Of a DNA stretch of 12,091 bases, positions 5,989 to 11,808 are shown piece after piece. The position numbers and the translations under genes are program-made. The notes beneath the pieces are model-generated. The model was not told where the DNA came from and searched no databases. It worked only from the letters and a program-made list of their open reading frames with translations. Source of the stretch: an uncultured Lysobacteraceae bacterium (GTDB taxonomy: Bacteria > Pseudomonadota > Gammaproteobacteria > Xanthomonadales > Xanthomonadaceae); contig CAMLLG010000093.1 of assembly GCA_946480825.1 (NCBI GenBank), positions 1-12,091 of the forward strand, read 5' to 3'. The stretch's first letter is position 1, and each line of letters starts with the position of its first letter.

Positions 5989-8787
5989 TCAGTCGTCGCT
6001 CTCCCGCGAGATGAAGATGCCGCGCTCATCGCGGCTCACGCCTTCCCACTGTTCGGGCGAGAAGCGGGGCTCGGCGTCCGCCGCATCGGCGGCATCGATC
6101 GTTGCAGGCGCGCGCGGCGGCGCCTTCTCGGGCACGCCTTCGGGCTTGAACTTGATCACCTGTTTCCACGAACGCACCAGCGCGTCGGCGAACACCAGCA
6201 GCACGTCGCCAGGCTGGGCCATGCGCAGACCGGCATCGATCGCCTCCTGTTCGTCGGGAATCAGGCTGATGCGGTCGTCGGGCACGCCGTGTTCGCGCAG
6301 GGTCGCGGCGATCAGCTTCGGTACTTCGTCGGGCGCGCGGCCGCGCAGGCCGTCGTCGCGCCGGCAGATGTAGTGATCGAACCCGCCGGCCACGGCCTTG
6401 GCGATCTCGCGCAGATCTTCGTCGCGACGATCGCCGGGGCCGGCCACCACCACGATCCGGCGGCCGCTCACTTCGAGACGCTGGGCCAGATCGGCCATCG
6501 CCGCCACCGCGTGCGCGTTGTGGCCGTAGTCGAACAGCACCTTGAACGGATGCTCGTTGAACACGTTCATCCGGCCCGGGGCCTGGAAGAAGGTGCTGTC
6601 GAACGTGCGCAGGCCGGCGCGGATCGCATCCAGCTTGATGTTCATCGAGAACGCCATCGCCGCCGCGAACATCGCGTTCTGCACGTTGTGCAGCGCCTTG
6701 CCTTCCAGCGTCGCCGGAATCAGATGCGTCCACAGCAGCGGGATGTGGCTGCCCTTGTCGTACAGCGTGATCATCTGGCCGTTGACGCCGGCCTCCAGCG
6801 CGCAGGCGCGGCCACCGGCGCGGATGTGTTCGCGCACCAGACCGTGCGACGGATTCATGGTGACGTAGCAGATGACCCGGGCGTCGGTGTAGCCGCCCAT
6901 TTTCAGTACGTTGGGATCGTCGGCGTTGAGCACCGCGCAGTCTTCGGCCACTTCGACCACGATCCGCTTGACCTCGGCCAACTGTTCGAGCGTATCGATG
7001 CCCTTCATGCCGAGATGGTCGGACTGCACGTTGAGCACCGCGCCCACGTCGACCTTCGACACGCCCATGCCGGCGCGCAGCAGACCGCCGCGCGCGGTTT
7101 CCAGCACCGCGAAATCGATCTGCGGATCGGCCAGCACCATCCGCGCCGACACCGGCCCGGTCATGTCGCCTTCGACCGTGCGCTGGCCGTCGATGTAGAC
7201 GCCGTCGGTGGTGGTGAGGCCCGGCGTGTAGCCGGCCATCTTCACGATGTGCGCGAGCATGCGCGAGGTGGTGGTCTTGCCGTTGGTGCCGGTGATGGCC
7301 GCGATCGGCACCCGCGACGGTGTGCCCTGCGGGAACAGCATGTCGATCACCGGGCCGGCCACATCGCGCGGCTTGCCTTCGCTCGGCGCCACGTGCATGC
7401 GGAAACCGGGCGCCGCGTTGACTTCGCAGATGCCGCCGCCGATGGTCTTGTAGCTTTCGGCGATGTTGGTGCTGAGGAAATCCACGCCGCCCACGTCCAG
7501 CCCGATCGCCTTGATCGCGCGCACCGCCATCTCGCGATTGTCGGGATGGATGATGTCGGTCACGTCGGTGGCGGTGCCGCCGGTGGAGAGATTCGCGGTG
7601 GAACGCAGATAGATGATGCGACCGGCCTCGGGCACGCTGTCCGCGGTCACGTCGACGCGCGCCATCATCATCTCGGCCTGCGCATCGAGTTCGATCCGCG
7701 TCAGCACCTTCTCGTGACCGATGCCGCGCCGCGGATCCTGGTTCACGATCTCGACCAGTTCGCGGATGGTGTGGGTGCCGTCGCCGACGACATGGCCCGG
7801 CGTGCGTTTGGTCGCGGCCACGAGTTCGCCGTTGACCACCAGCAGCCGGTGGTCGTCGCCTTCGAGATAGGTCTCGACGATGACCGAGCGCGAGATCTCC
7901 TTCGCCTTGAGAAAGCCTTCGACCACTTCCTCGTCGCTGGTGAGGCGGATCGAAATGCCGCGGCCGTGATTGCCGTTGTAGGGCTTGGTCACCACCGGAA
8001 AACCGATCTTGCGCGCGGCGCGGCGCGCGGCGCCTTCGCTCTGCACAAGCTCCTGGCGCGGCACCGGCAGGCCCAGCGAACCGAGGATCTTGTTGGTTTC
8101 TTCCTTGTCGCTGGCCAGTTCCACCGCGATATGCGGCGTCTTGCCGGTCACCGTGGCCTGGATGCGCTGCTGATATTTGCCGTGGCCCAACTGCACCAGC
8201 GACTGTTCGTTAAGGCGCAGCCACGGGATGTTGCGTTCTTCCGCGGCCTTGACCAGCGACATCGTCGACGGACCCAGCGCGCGCCGCTGCGCATAGCGGA
8301 TGAAGGCGTCGCGCGCTTCGGGCCAATGCCAGTCGTCGGGCACGGCATCGGCCGAGCGCAGTTCCGCCGGCAACAGCGAGCGCAGCAGCTTCAGCGCCAG
8401 TTCGCCTGCCTCGATGCCCTCTTCGCGCTGCGCGTATTCGTAGACCACCGAATACACACCGGGGCGGCCATCGATGCTGCGGGTTTTTCCGAACGTCACG
8501 TCTTCGCCGGCCATGTTCTGCAGCTCGATCGCGACGTGTTCCAGCACATGGCCCAGCCAGGTGCCCTCGCCTTCTTTCATCCGCCGGATCAGACCACCGG
8601 GCTCGCGGTAGGAACAACCGTGTTCGGCCAGGCCGGGCACCGCTTCGACCAGCGCATCGACGAAGGCCGGGCCGAGCCTGCCGGTGGGCCAGTCTTCCAG
8701 CTTGCCCAGATCCAGTTCCAGCCGGATCACCGGGAAATGCGCATACAGCGAGGGGCCGACGAATACCGAACGATCGAGGATGCGCAT
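5989..8787 (-). CDS. cphA: Cyanophycin synthetase
   Basis: Cytoplasmic enzyme building multi-L-arginyl-poly-L-aspartate: the ATP-grasp domain adds Asp to the backbone and the Mur-ligase domain attaches Arg to each beta-carboxylate, one ATP per step. At 932 residues it is full length for the family (roughly 870-930). The N-domain (about 1-160) contains HVLEH (80-84), an HxxEH motif; CphA1 N-domains have been reported to act as a cryptic hydrolase that makes primers. The ATP-grasp region (about 220-485) shows TKPYNGNHGRG (267-277) and the metal-binding EVNAAPG (455-461). The Mur-ligase part has GTNGKTTT (500-507), AVLETARGGLLR (560-571), SDHLGMKG (589-596) and DYGHN (753-757). All three active sites look intact. 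The ATG at 8785-8787 has AGGAG about 11 nt upstream. It lies 18 nt after cphB and 5 nt before the CphA-like gene, so it is the third gene of a probable iadA-cphB-cphA-mur operon. Confidence 0.97.
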   Translation of the reverse strand: MRILDRSVFVGPSLYAHFPVIRLELDLGKLEDWPTGRLGPAFVDALVEAVPGLAEHGCSYREPGGLIRRMKEGEGTWLGHVLEHVAIELQNMAGEDVTFGKTRSIDGRPGVYSVVYEYAQREEGIEAGELALKLLRSLLPAELRSADAVPDDWHWPEARDAFIRYAQRRALGPSTMSLVKAAEERNIPWLRLNEQSLVQLGHGKYQQRIQATVTGKTPHIAVELASDKEETNKILGSLGLPVPRQELVQSEGAARRAARKIGFPVVTKPYNGNHGRGISIRLTSDEEVVEGFLKAKEISRSVIVETYLEGDDHRLLVVNGELVAATKRTPGHVVGDGTHTIRELVEIVNQDPRRGIGHEKVLTRIELDAQAEMMMARVDVTADSVPEAGRIIYLRSTANLSTGGTATDVTDIIHPDNREMAVRAIKAIGLDVGGVDFLSTNIAESYKTIGGGICEVNAAPGFRMHVAPSEGKPRDVAGPVIDMLFPQGTPSRVPIAAITGTNGKTTTSRMLAHIVKMAGYTPGLTTTDGVYIDGQRTVEGDMTGPVSARMVLADPQIDFAVLETARGGLLRAGMGVSKVDVGAVLNVQSDHLGMKGIDTLEQLAEVKRIVVEVAEDCAVLNADDPNVLKMGGYTDARVICYVTMNPSHGLVREHIRAGGRACALEAGVNGQMITLYDKGSHIPLLWTHLIPATLEGKALHNVQNAMFAAAMAFSMNIKLDAIRAGLRTFDSTFFQAPGRMNVFNEHPFKVLFDYGHNAHAVAAMADLAQRLEVSGRRIVVVAGPGDRRDEDLREIAKAVAGGFDHYICRRDDGLRGRAPDEVPKLIAATLREHGVPDDRISLIPDEQEAIDAGLRMAQPGDVLLVFADALVRSWKQVIKFKPEGVPEKAPPRAPATIDAADAADAEPRFSPEQWEGVSRDERGIFISRESDD

Positions 8788-8805
8788 GCGGACGAACTCT
8801 CCTGG

Positions 8806-9648
8806 TTATTCCTTGGACTTGAGCAGCGCACCGGCCGAGGCCTTGCGCGTGTGCAGGTTGAACGTAGCACCGGCGACGAGGATGTGGAAGCTCAGCCCGA
8901 GCAGACACACCGGCTCGCCTTCGTCGACCTGCGCCATCGACGAAAACTGCAGACCGGCGGCGTCGACGACGGTCACGCCGCCGCTGCCCAGCACTTCGAC
9001 GGTGTTGTCCGGCGAGATGAAGGCCGCGGTGTCCTCGTCCAGGCCGATGCCGATCGCGAACGGATTGAACGCCAGCGCCGCGGTGAGCCGGCCCAGACGA
9101 TCGCGTTGACGGAAATGCTGATCGATGACGAACCGGTTGGTCAGCCCGAGTCCGGGCGCGAGCCGCACCATGCCGGCGATCGGGGTCGGGCCTTCCTCGC
9201 CGAACGCGATCATGTGTTCGCTGAGAAAAGCCGCACCGGCGCTGGTGCCGGCCACGTGCGTGCCGCGCGCGTTGCAAATGCGGATCGCCTTCGCCACCGC
9301 GGTACCGCCGAGCAGCGTGCCGAGCCGCAGCTGGTTGCCGCCGGTGAAGAACACGCCGGTCGCTTCCTGGATGCGTTCGACCCGGCGTGGCTCGTCGGCA
9401 TCACGGCGAGTATCGAAATCCATTGACTCGACCCGGCTTACGCCGAGGTCGTTGAAGATTTCCACGTAGCGGGGGCCGGTGCCCAGCAGTCTGCTCGCGG
9501 TCGGAATCACCACGATGTCGGCATCGGCGCCGCCGCAGAGTTCGACGAACCGGGCGAGGATCGCGCGATCGTTCTCTTTTTCCTCGGCGCCGCCGATGGG
9601 GATGATCCAGCCGCGTTCTTCGCCGTCGGGAATTTTACTGGGGCACAT
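8806..9648 (-). CDS. cphB: Cyanophycinase (peptidase family S51)
   Basis: Intracellular serine exopeptidase that releases beta-Asp-Arg dipeptides from cyanophycin. At 280 residues it matches the usual size. The nucleophile elbow GTSAGA places Ser136; His178 in DQHFRQRDRLGRL and Glu205 in GLDEDTA complete the proposed triad. Their spacing (+42 and +69 from Ser) equals that of the Synechocystis enzyme triad as I recall it (Ser132, His174, Glu201). The FTGGNQLRL loop (101-109) typical of the family is present. There is no signal peptide, so it is the intracellular CphB type and not the secreted CphE type. The ATG at 9646-9648 is supported by AGGA 7 nt upstream. It is separated from iadA by 59 nt containing a perfect palindrome, and from cphA by 18 nt, so it may be read from iadA or from its own promoter. 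Confidence 0.96.
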   Translation of the reverse strand: MCPSKIPDGEERGWIIPIGGAEEKENDRAILARFVELCGGADADIVVIPTASRLLGTGPRYVEIFNDLGVSRVESMDFDTRRDADEPRRVERIQEATGVFFTGGNQLRLGTLLGGTAVAKAIRICNARGTHVAGTSAGAAFLSEHMIAFGEEGPTPIAGMVRLAPGLGLTNRFVIDQHFRQRDRLGRLTAALAFNPFAIGIGLDEDTAAFISPDNTVEVLGSGGVTVVDAAGLQFSSMAQVDEGEPVCLLGLSFHILVAGATFNLHTRKASAGALLKSKE

Positions 9649-9674
9649 CTGACATCCTGGATTTGGTTAGTAAG

Positions 9675-9686
9675 TTGTGATCACAA
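9675..9686. promoter_or_regulatory. Perfect 12-bp palindrome TTGTGATCACAA upstream of cphB
   Basis: TTGTGATCACAA is perfectly symmetrical, lies in a short AT-rich segment of the 59-nt iadA-cphB gap and is centred about 33 nt before the cphB ATG. Place and symmetry suit an operator for a dimeric regulator. It contains CRP-like half sites (TGTGA/TCACA) but without the 6-nt spacer CRP/Clp needs. I cannot name the regulator. Confidence 0.4.
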
Positions 9687-9693
9687 AAAATCC

Positions 9694-9706
9694 TGTCATC
9701 CCGAGC
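9694..9706. repeat. Half unit of the TGTCATCCCGAGC repeat family
   Basis: TGTCATCCCGAGC, preceded by A6, abuts the iadA stop codon (9708-9710). The same 13 bases open the repeat at 11020 and, in reverse orientation, the right arm of the element at 11808-11903. Only the outer edge remains, so it looks like a truncated relic. Read on the minus strand it is followed by T6, which could help terminate iadA transcripts, but no complementary arm is present. Confidence 0.55.
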
Positions 9707-9707
9707 A

Positions 9708-10922
9708 TCAAGCGCGATCCGCCTGCGCATTCTCGAACATGCCCATGCGCAGCACCTCGCCGTCGCGCAGATGCCACGCGCCCTGCGCCATCACGTCGGC
9801 CACGCGGCCATCGGCCTGCAGCGCGACGAGATCGGCGTCGCCGCCGACGGCGATCTCGCCCTTCCCCGGCAGACGCAGCGCGCGCGCCACGTTGCGGGTG
9901 AAGGCCGGCAGCACGGCGTCGAGCGCATGGCCGCGCGCGAGCAGCGCATGGATGGTGTCGATCAGCGCCTGCGAACGGCCCACATCCATCCGGCACAGGC
10001 GGCCATCGCGATCGAAGGCCGGCAGACAGCCGCCGGCATCGGAACTGATCGTCAGCCGTTCGGGCGGCGCACCCGCCGCGCGATAACGTTCCCAGGCATC
10101 GGCGGCGGACCACGCGTCCTCGCCGTCGTCCACCGGAAACGCGGTGATGTCCACGGTGCAGCCGCGCTGCGCCAGCGCCAGCGCTTCCTCGAACAGGCGC
10201 CTGCGGCGATTGATATGGGTGGGATGGAAAACGCGGGCCGGCAGTTCGGTGTCGTCCAGCGCGCGGCGCACCAGTTCGAGACCGCGCGTTCCGTCGCCCA
10301 GATGCAGATGCAGCACGCCGGCCTTGCCGGTCATCAACCCGGCGACATGGCAGTCGGACGCGATGCGCAGGAATTCGTCGAACGTGGGCTGGCTGGAACG
10401 ATGGTCGCTGATCGCCAACTCGCCGACCCCGATCACCGGGTCGAGATAGACGATGTCGCCGCGCACGCTGCCGGTCAGCGTGACCGGCGGCAGGTGATAG
10501 CCGCCGCACCAGGCGAAGGCGCCCAGCCCCTGCTCGCGCAACGCGTAGACCGAGGCCAGCAGTTCGCCGGGGCTGCGAGCCAGATCGTCTGTACCGAGCA
10601 CGCCGACGACCGTGGTCACGCCCGCCGCGGTGAACCGCGACAGCGGCACCGGCGGCACTCGCGTCGCGAAGCCGCCCTCGCCGCCGCCGCCGGTGACGTG
10701 GGCGTGGGCGTCGATCAGGCCGGGGATCAGGCGTTTGCCGCCGAGGTCGATGGTGTCGAGACCCGGGATGACGGGCGCGGGCTCTGTGGTTTCACCGATC
10801 CAGAGGACTTTGCCGCCGCCGATCAGCAGTTGCCGCGGGCCCCGGTCTTCGGGGGCGAAGAGGTGGGCGTTGCGGATGAGGGTCGGTGGTGCGCTGTGCG
10901 CGGCGGGGAGGGTCGGGGCCAT
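9708..10922 (-). CDS. iadA: Isoaspartyl dipeptidase (M38 amidohydrolase)
   Basis: Binuclear zinc enzyme that cleaves beta-aspartyl (isoaspartyl) dipeptides; here the natural substrate is probably beta-Asp-Arg from CphB, giving Asp and Arg. It has 404 residues (E. coli IadA 390) and aligns along its length, starting with NAHLFAPEDRG. Visible active-site residues: His73 and His75 (DAHAH), Glu82 in GGGGEGG (E. coli E77), Tyr142 (Y137), Arg175 in SDHRSS (R169), His207 (HLGD), His236 and Arg239 in THINR (H230, R233) and Asp295 in SSDAGG (D285). Two differences from E. coli: the carboxylated metal-bridging Lys162 (VIGVKC) is replaced by VIGVGEL, leaving Glu168 as the likely bridge, and the substrate-binding Ser289 is Cys299. 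It is first in the probable operon. The ATG at 10920-10922 has no Shine-Dalgarno sequence and may be leaderless. Confidence 0.95.
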   Translation of the reverse strand: MAPTLPAAHSAPPTLIRNAHLFAPEDRGPRQLLIGGGKVLWIGETTEPAPVIPGLDTIDLGGKRLIPGLIDAHAHVTGGGGEGGFATRVPPVPLSRFTAAGVTTVVGVLGTDDLARSPGELLASVYALREQGLGAFAWCGGYHLPPVTLTGSVRGDIVYLDPVIGVGELAISDHRSSQPTFDEFLRIASDCHVAGLMTGKAGVLHLHLGDGTRGLELVRRALDDTELPARVFHPTHINRRRRLFEEALALAQRGCTVDITAFPVDDGEDAWSAADAWERYRAAGAPPERLTISSDAGGCLPAFDRDGRLCRMDVGRSQALIDTIHALLARGHALDAVLPAFTRNVARALRLPGKGEIAVGGDADLVALQADGRVADVMAQGAWHLRDGEVLRMGMFENAQADRA

Positions 10923-10927
10923 CCGGC

Positions 10928-10933
10928 ATTTTA
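10928..10933 (-). promoter_or_regulatory. Candidate -10 element for a leaderless iadA transcript
   Basis: On the minus strand TAAAAT (10933-10928) is followed by 5 nt (GCCGG) and then the iadA ATG, which would place transcription start on or next to the A of ATG. No ribosome-binding site precedes the ATG, which fits a leaderless message. No good -35 is seen at 16-18 nt (the hexamer there is AGGCGC), so confidence is low. Confidence 0.3.
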
Positions 10934-11019
10934 GCCGGTTGGGCGGCGGGGCGCCTTCCGGATGGCATACGCGGGCGCACGGAATAAAGTCGCGGGAAGT
11001 GGTGGGATCAGCGTCCTGT

Positions 11020-11052
11020 TGTCATCCCGAGCCGAAGGCGAGGGACCTGCTT
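11020..11052. repeat. TGTCATCCCGAGCC repeat, single copy
   Basis: A 33-base copy opening TGTCATCCCGAGCCGAAGG and ending GGGACCTGCTT. At least 32 bases are identical to the right arm of the palindromic element at 11869-11903 read in reverse. GCCGAAGGC forms a small internal hairpin. It is a solo half of the family, in the gap downstream (plus direction) of the iadA start. Confidence 0.8.
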
Positions 11053-11179
11053 ATGCCCTCCCATGGCGATTGCAGCGCACGATGATGTATCGGTCGCGAC
11101 GGGTGGCTTTCGCGCTCTCGACACCGGCTGGTCGTGCATTGCGTGTAACGCCCGGAACCTTTTCCGCGCTGGAGCGCGG

Positions 11180-11207
11180 GTCCCTTTCTTTTCGAAAAGA
11201 AAGGGAC
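11180..11207. repeat. Perfect 28-bp palindrome without loop
   Basis: GTCCCTTTCTTTTC (11180-11193) is followed directly by its exact reverse complement (11194-11207), centred on TTCGAA. It directly follows the CCGCGC/GCGCGG hairpin at 11164-11179. The purine/pyrimidine-segregated arms differ from the surrounding GC-rich DNA. It could be a cruciform-prone repeat, a dimeric binding site or a fragment of a dispersed repeat. Confidence 0.75.
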
Positions 11208-11260
11208 GAAAGAAAACACTCAAGTCCAATTCAAATCTGCCGACGGAACCATGGCCGGGA

Positions 11261-11294
11261 TTTTTCTACGAGACATCCCTGTCTCGTAGAAAAA
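11261..11294. repeat. Perfect 15-bp inverted repeat
   Basis: TTTTTCTACGAGACA (11261-11275) and TGTCTCGTAGAAAAA (11280-11294) pair perfectly around TCCC. The T5/A5 ends make it look like a terminator core, but transcripts in either direction carry the U-run on the 5' arm and an A-run on the 3' arm, so classical termination is not expected. A second hairpin (11295-11315) follows without a gap. Confidence 0.7.
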
Positions 11295-11390
11295 CGGCGC
11301 ACCTCCTGTGCGCCGCCCGCCGGGTCTCCGATTGCGGAGAGGGTGCGGCGATGCGTGACGTGCGTCGGGACGAATCGGTTCAAGGTTTTC

Positions 11391-11465
11391 GTAGTCGGGG
11401 TAAGCGCAGCTTACCCGGGGAAAACGGCCGGGTCATCGCGGGTGCGCTGCGCTTACTCGGGCTAC
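11391..11465. repeat. REPIN-like inverted pair of GTAG-headed REPs
   Basis: The left unit starts with GTAG (11391-11394) followed by the hairpin GGGTAAGC-GCA-GCTTACCC (11398-11416). The right unit ends with CTAC (11462-11465) preceded by a degenerate version; its reverse complement reads GTAG, then CCCGAGTAAGCGCAGC. A GTAG head plus palindrome is the form of REPs moved by REP-associated tyrosine transposases (RAYTs), such as SMAG elements of Stenotrophomonas, and two facing units make a REPIN. The right unit has drifted, suggesting an old insertion. No transposase gene lies in the window. Confidence 0.65.
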
Positions 11466-11519
11466 GGCACTACTAGCGGCAATTTTCCGGTCACTAAGCC
11501 GAGTAATTTCTTATAAAGC

Positions 11520-11530
11520 AAAAAAATACT
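11520..11530. repeat. 11-nt direct repeat AAAAAAATACT, left copy
   Basis: Identical to 11798-11808. The two copies bracket the segment holding the broken tRNA-Ser copy and the intact tRNA-Ser. On the minus strand each reads AGTATTTTTTT: the right one sits just before the tRNA 5' end, the left one just beyond the CCA of the broken copy, where it could serve as a U-tract. The A-run lowers the significance of the match. Confidence 0.45.
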
Positions 11531-11539
11531 AACCAATGA

Positions 11540-11636
11540 TGGCGGAGAGAGTGGGATTCACTCGGGCCATCCATGGCCCTCGCCCTTCGGGCAGCTTCGC
11601 TGTGCACATCGGCAATCCTGCCGATGTGTCGAACCC
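11540..11636 (-). pseudogene. Broken tRNA-Ser 3' end split by a 69-bp hairpin-rich insert
   Basis: Bases 11540-11559 (TGGCGGAGAGAGTGGGATTC) are identical to 11706-11725, the 3' acceptor, CCA and half T-arm of the intact tRNA-Ser. At the T-loop TTC|GAA the match stops, 69 bases (11560-11628) intervene, and TCGAACCC (11629-11636) resumes a T-arm-like sequence, with TC apparently duplicated. Just beyond, GGTGCGT/ACGCACC (minus strand, around 11639-11658) resembles a variable-arm hairpin. The insert is almost all hairpins: GGGCCA/TGGCCC, GCCC-TTC-GGGC, CAGC-TTC-GCTG and CACATCGGCA/TGCCGATGTG (11605-11628). No 5' half (D-arm, anticodon) is seen, so it cannot be a working tRNA. Confidence 0.65.
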
Positions 11637-11664
11637 GGTGCGTTCGTCCACGCACCGCCCTCCC

Positions 11665-11708
11665 CCAGACACGCAAACGCCCCCGAAAGGGGGCGTTTGC
11701 GTGTCTGG
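11665..11708 (-). terminator. Perfect 20-bp stem with tetraloop after tRNA-Ser
   Basis: Arms 11665-11684 and 11689-11708 are perfect reverse complements around GAAA (TTTC on the transcribed minus strand). The upstream arm, as transcribed, begins with the tRNA's own CCA (11708-11706). The core CGCCCCC/GGGGGCG followed by TTT looks like a terminator, but only three T precede more stem, so there is no true U-tract. It may terminate the tRNA transcript or define its 3' processing. Confidence 0.6.
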
Positions 11709-11795
11709 CGGAGAGAGTGGGATTCGAACCCACGGTGGGCGTAAACCCACGGCAGTTTTCAAGACTGCTGCCTTAAACCGCTCGGCCATCTCTCC
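11706..11795 (-). tRNA. tRNA-Ser (anticodon UGA)
   Basis: A 90-nt type II tRNA with encoded CCA. The acceptor stem GGAGAGA (from 11795) pairs perfectly with TCTCTCC; discriminator G at 11709; CCA at 11708-11706. The D-arm reads GGCCGAGCGGTTTAAGGC. The anticodon loop CTTGAAA within GCAGT-CTTGAAA-ACTGC gives anticodon TGA, decoding UCA (and UCG/UCU by wobble). The long variable arm GTGGGTTTACGCCCAC is diagnostic of Ser, and the T-arm has GTTCGAATC. Only 12 nt separate its 5' end from a palindromic repeat, leaving little room for an ordinary promoter. Confidence 0.97.
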
Positions 11796-11797
11796 GT

Positions 11798-11808
11798 AAA
11801 AAAATACT
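11798..11808. repeat. 11-nt direct repeat AAAAAAATACT, right copy
   Basis: Second copy of the sequence at 11520-11530, overlapping by one base the start of the 96-bp element. On the minus strand it supplies a T7 run directly after that element's hairpin, so element plus T-run could terminate transcription coming from the LysR-type gene. Confidence 0.45.

Larger units (their letters stand above)
10923..11539. other. Noncoding tract rich in palindromes
   Basis: About 620 bp with no protein-coding region I can support: open frames on both strands lack ribosome-binding sites, family motifs and plausible composition. From 10934 to 11019 and from 11053 to 11163 I see nothing definite. The rest holds the repeats listed separately, plus three small perfect hairpins: 11164-11179 (CCGCGC-TGGA-GCGCGG), 11295-11315 (CGGCGCAC-CTCCT-GTGCGCCG) and 11325-11340 (TCTCCG-ATTG-CGGAGA). 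A structured small RNA is possible but not shown. Confidence 0.6.

Noticed and set aside
4283..6373. 696-codon open frame on the plus strand across the CphA-like gene
   Set aside because: Same pattern: an Arg/His-rich antisense shadow of a real Mur-ligase gene with no plausible start signal.
6289..9426. 1045-codon open frame on the plus strand across cphA and cphB
   Set aside because: It is antisense to two clearly recognised genes, has a His/Arg/Gln/Asp-heavy composition without family motifs, and is explained by the codon pattern of GC-rich genes.
9675..9686. TTGTGATCACAA as a CRP/Clp site
   Set aside because: The half sites TGTGA/TCACA touch directly, without the 6-nt spacer these regulators need; kept only as an unnamed operator candidate.
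11261..11294. Intrinsic terminator
   Set aside because: The T-run is on the 5' arm for both transcription directions and an A-run follows the stem, so the required 3' U-tract is missing.
11164..11465. CRISPR array
   Set aside because: The palindromes differ from one another and have no regular repeat-spacer period; no cas genes are present.
10962..11516. Open frames of 137-184 codons in the noncoding tract
   Set aside because: They cross dispersed palindromes, lack ribosome-binding sites and resemble no family.
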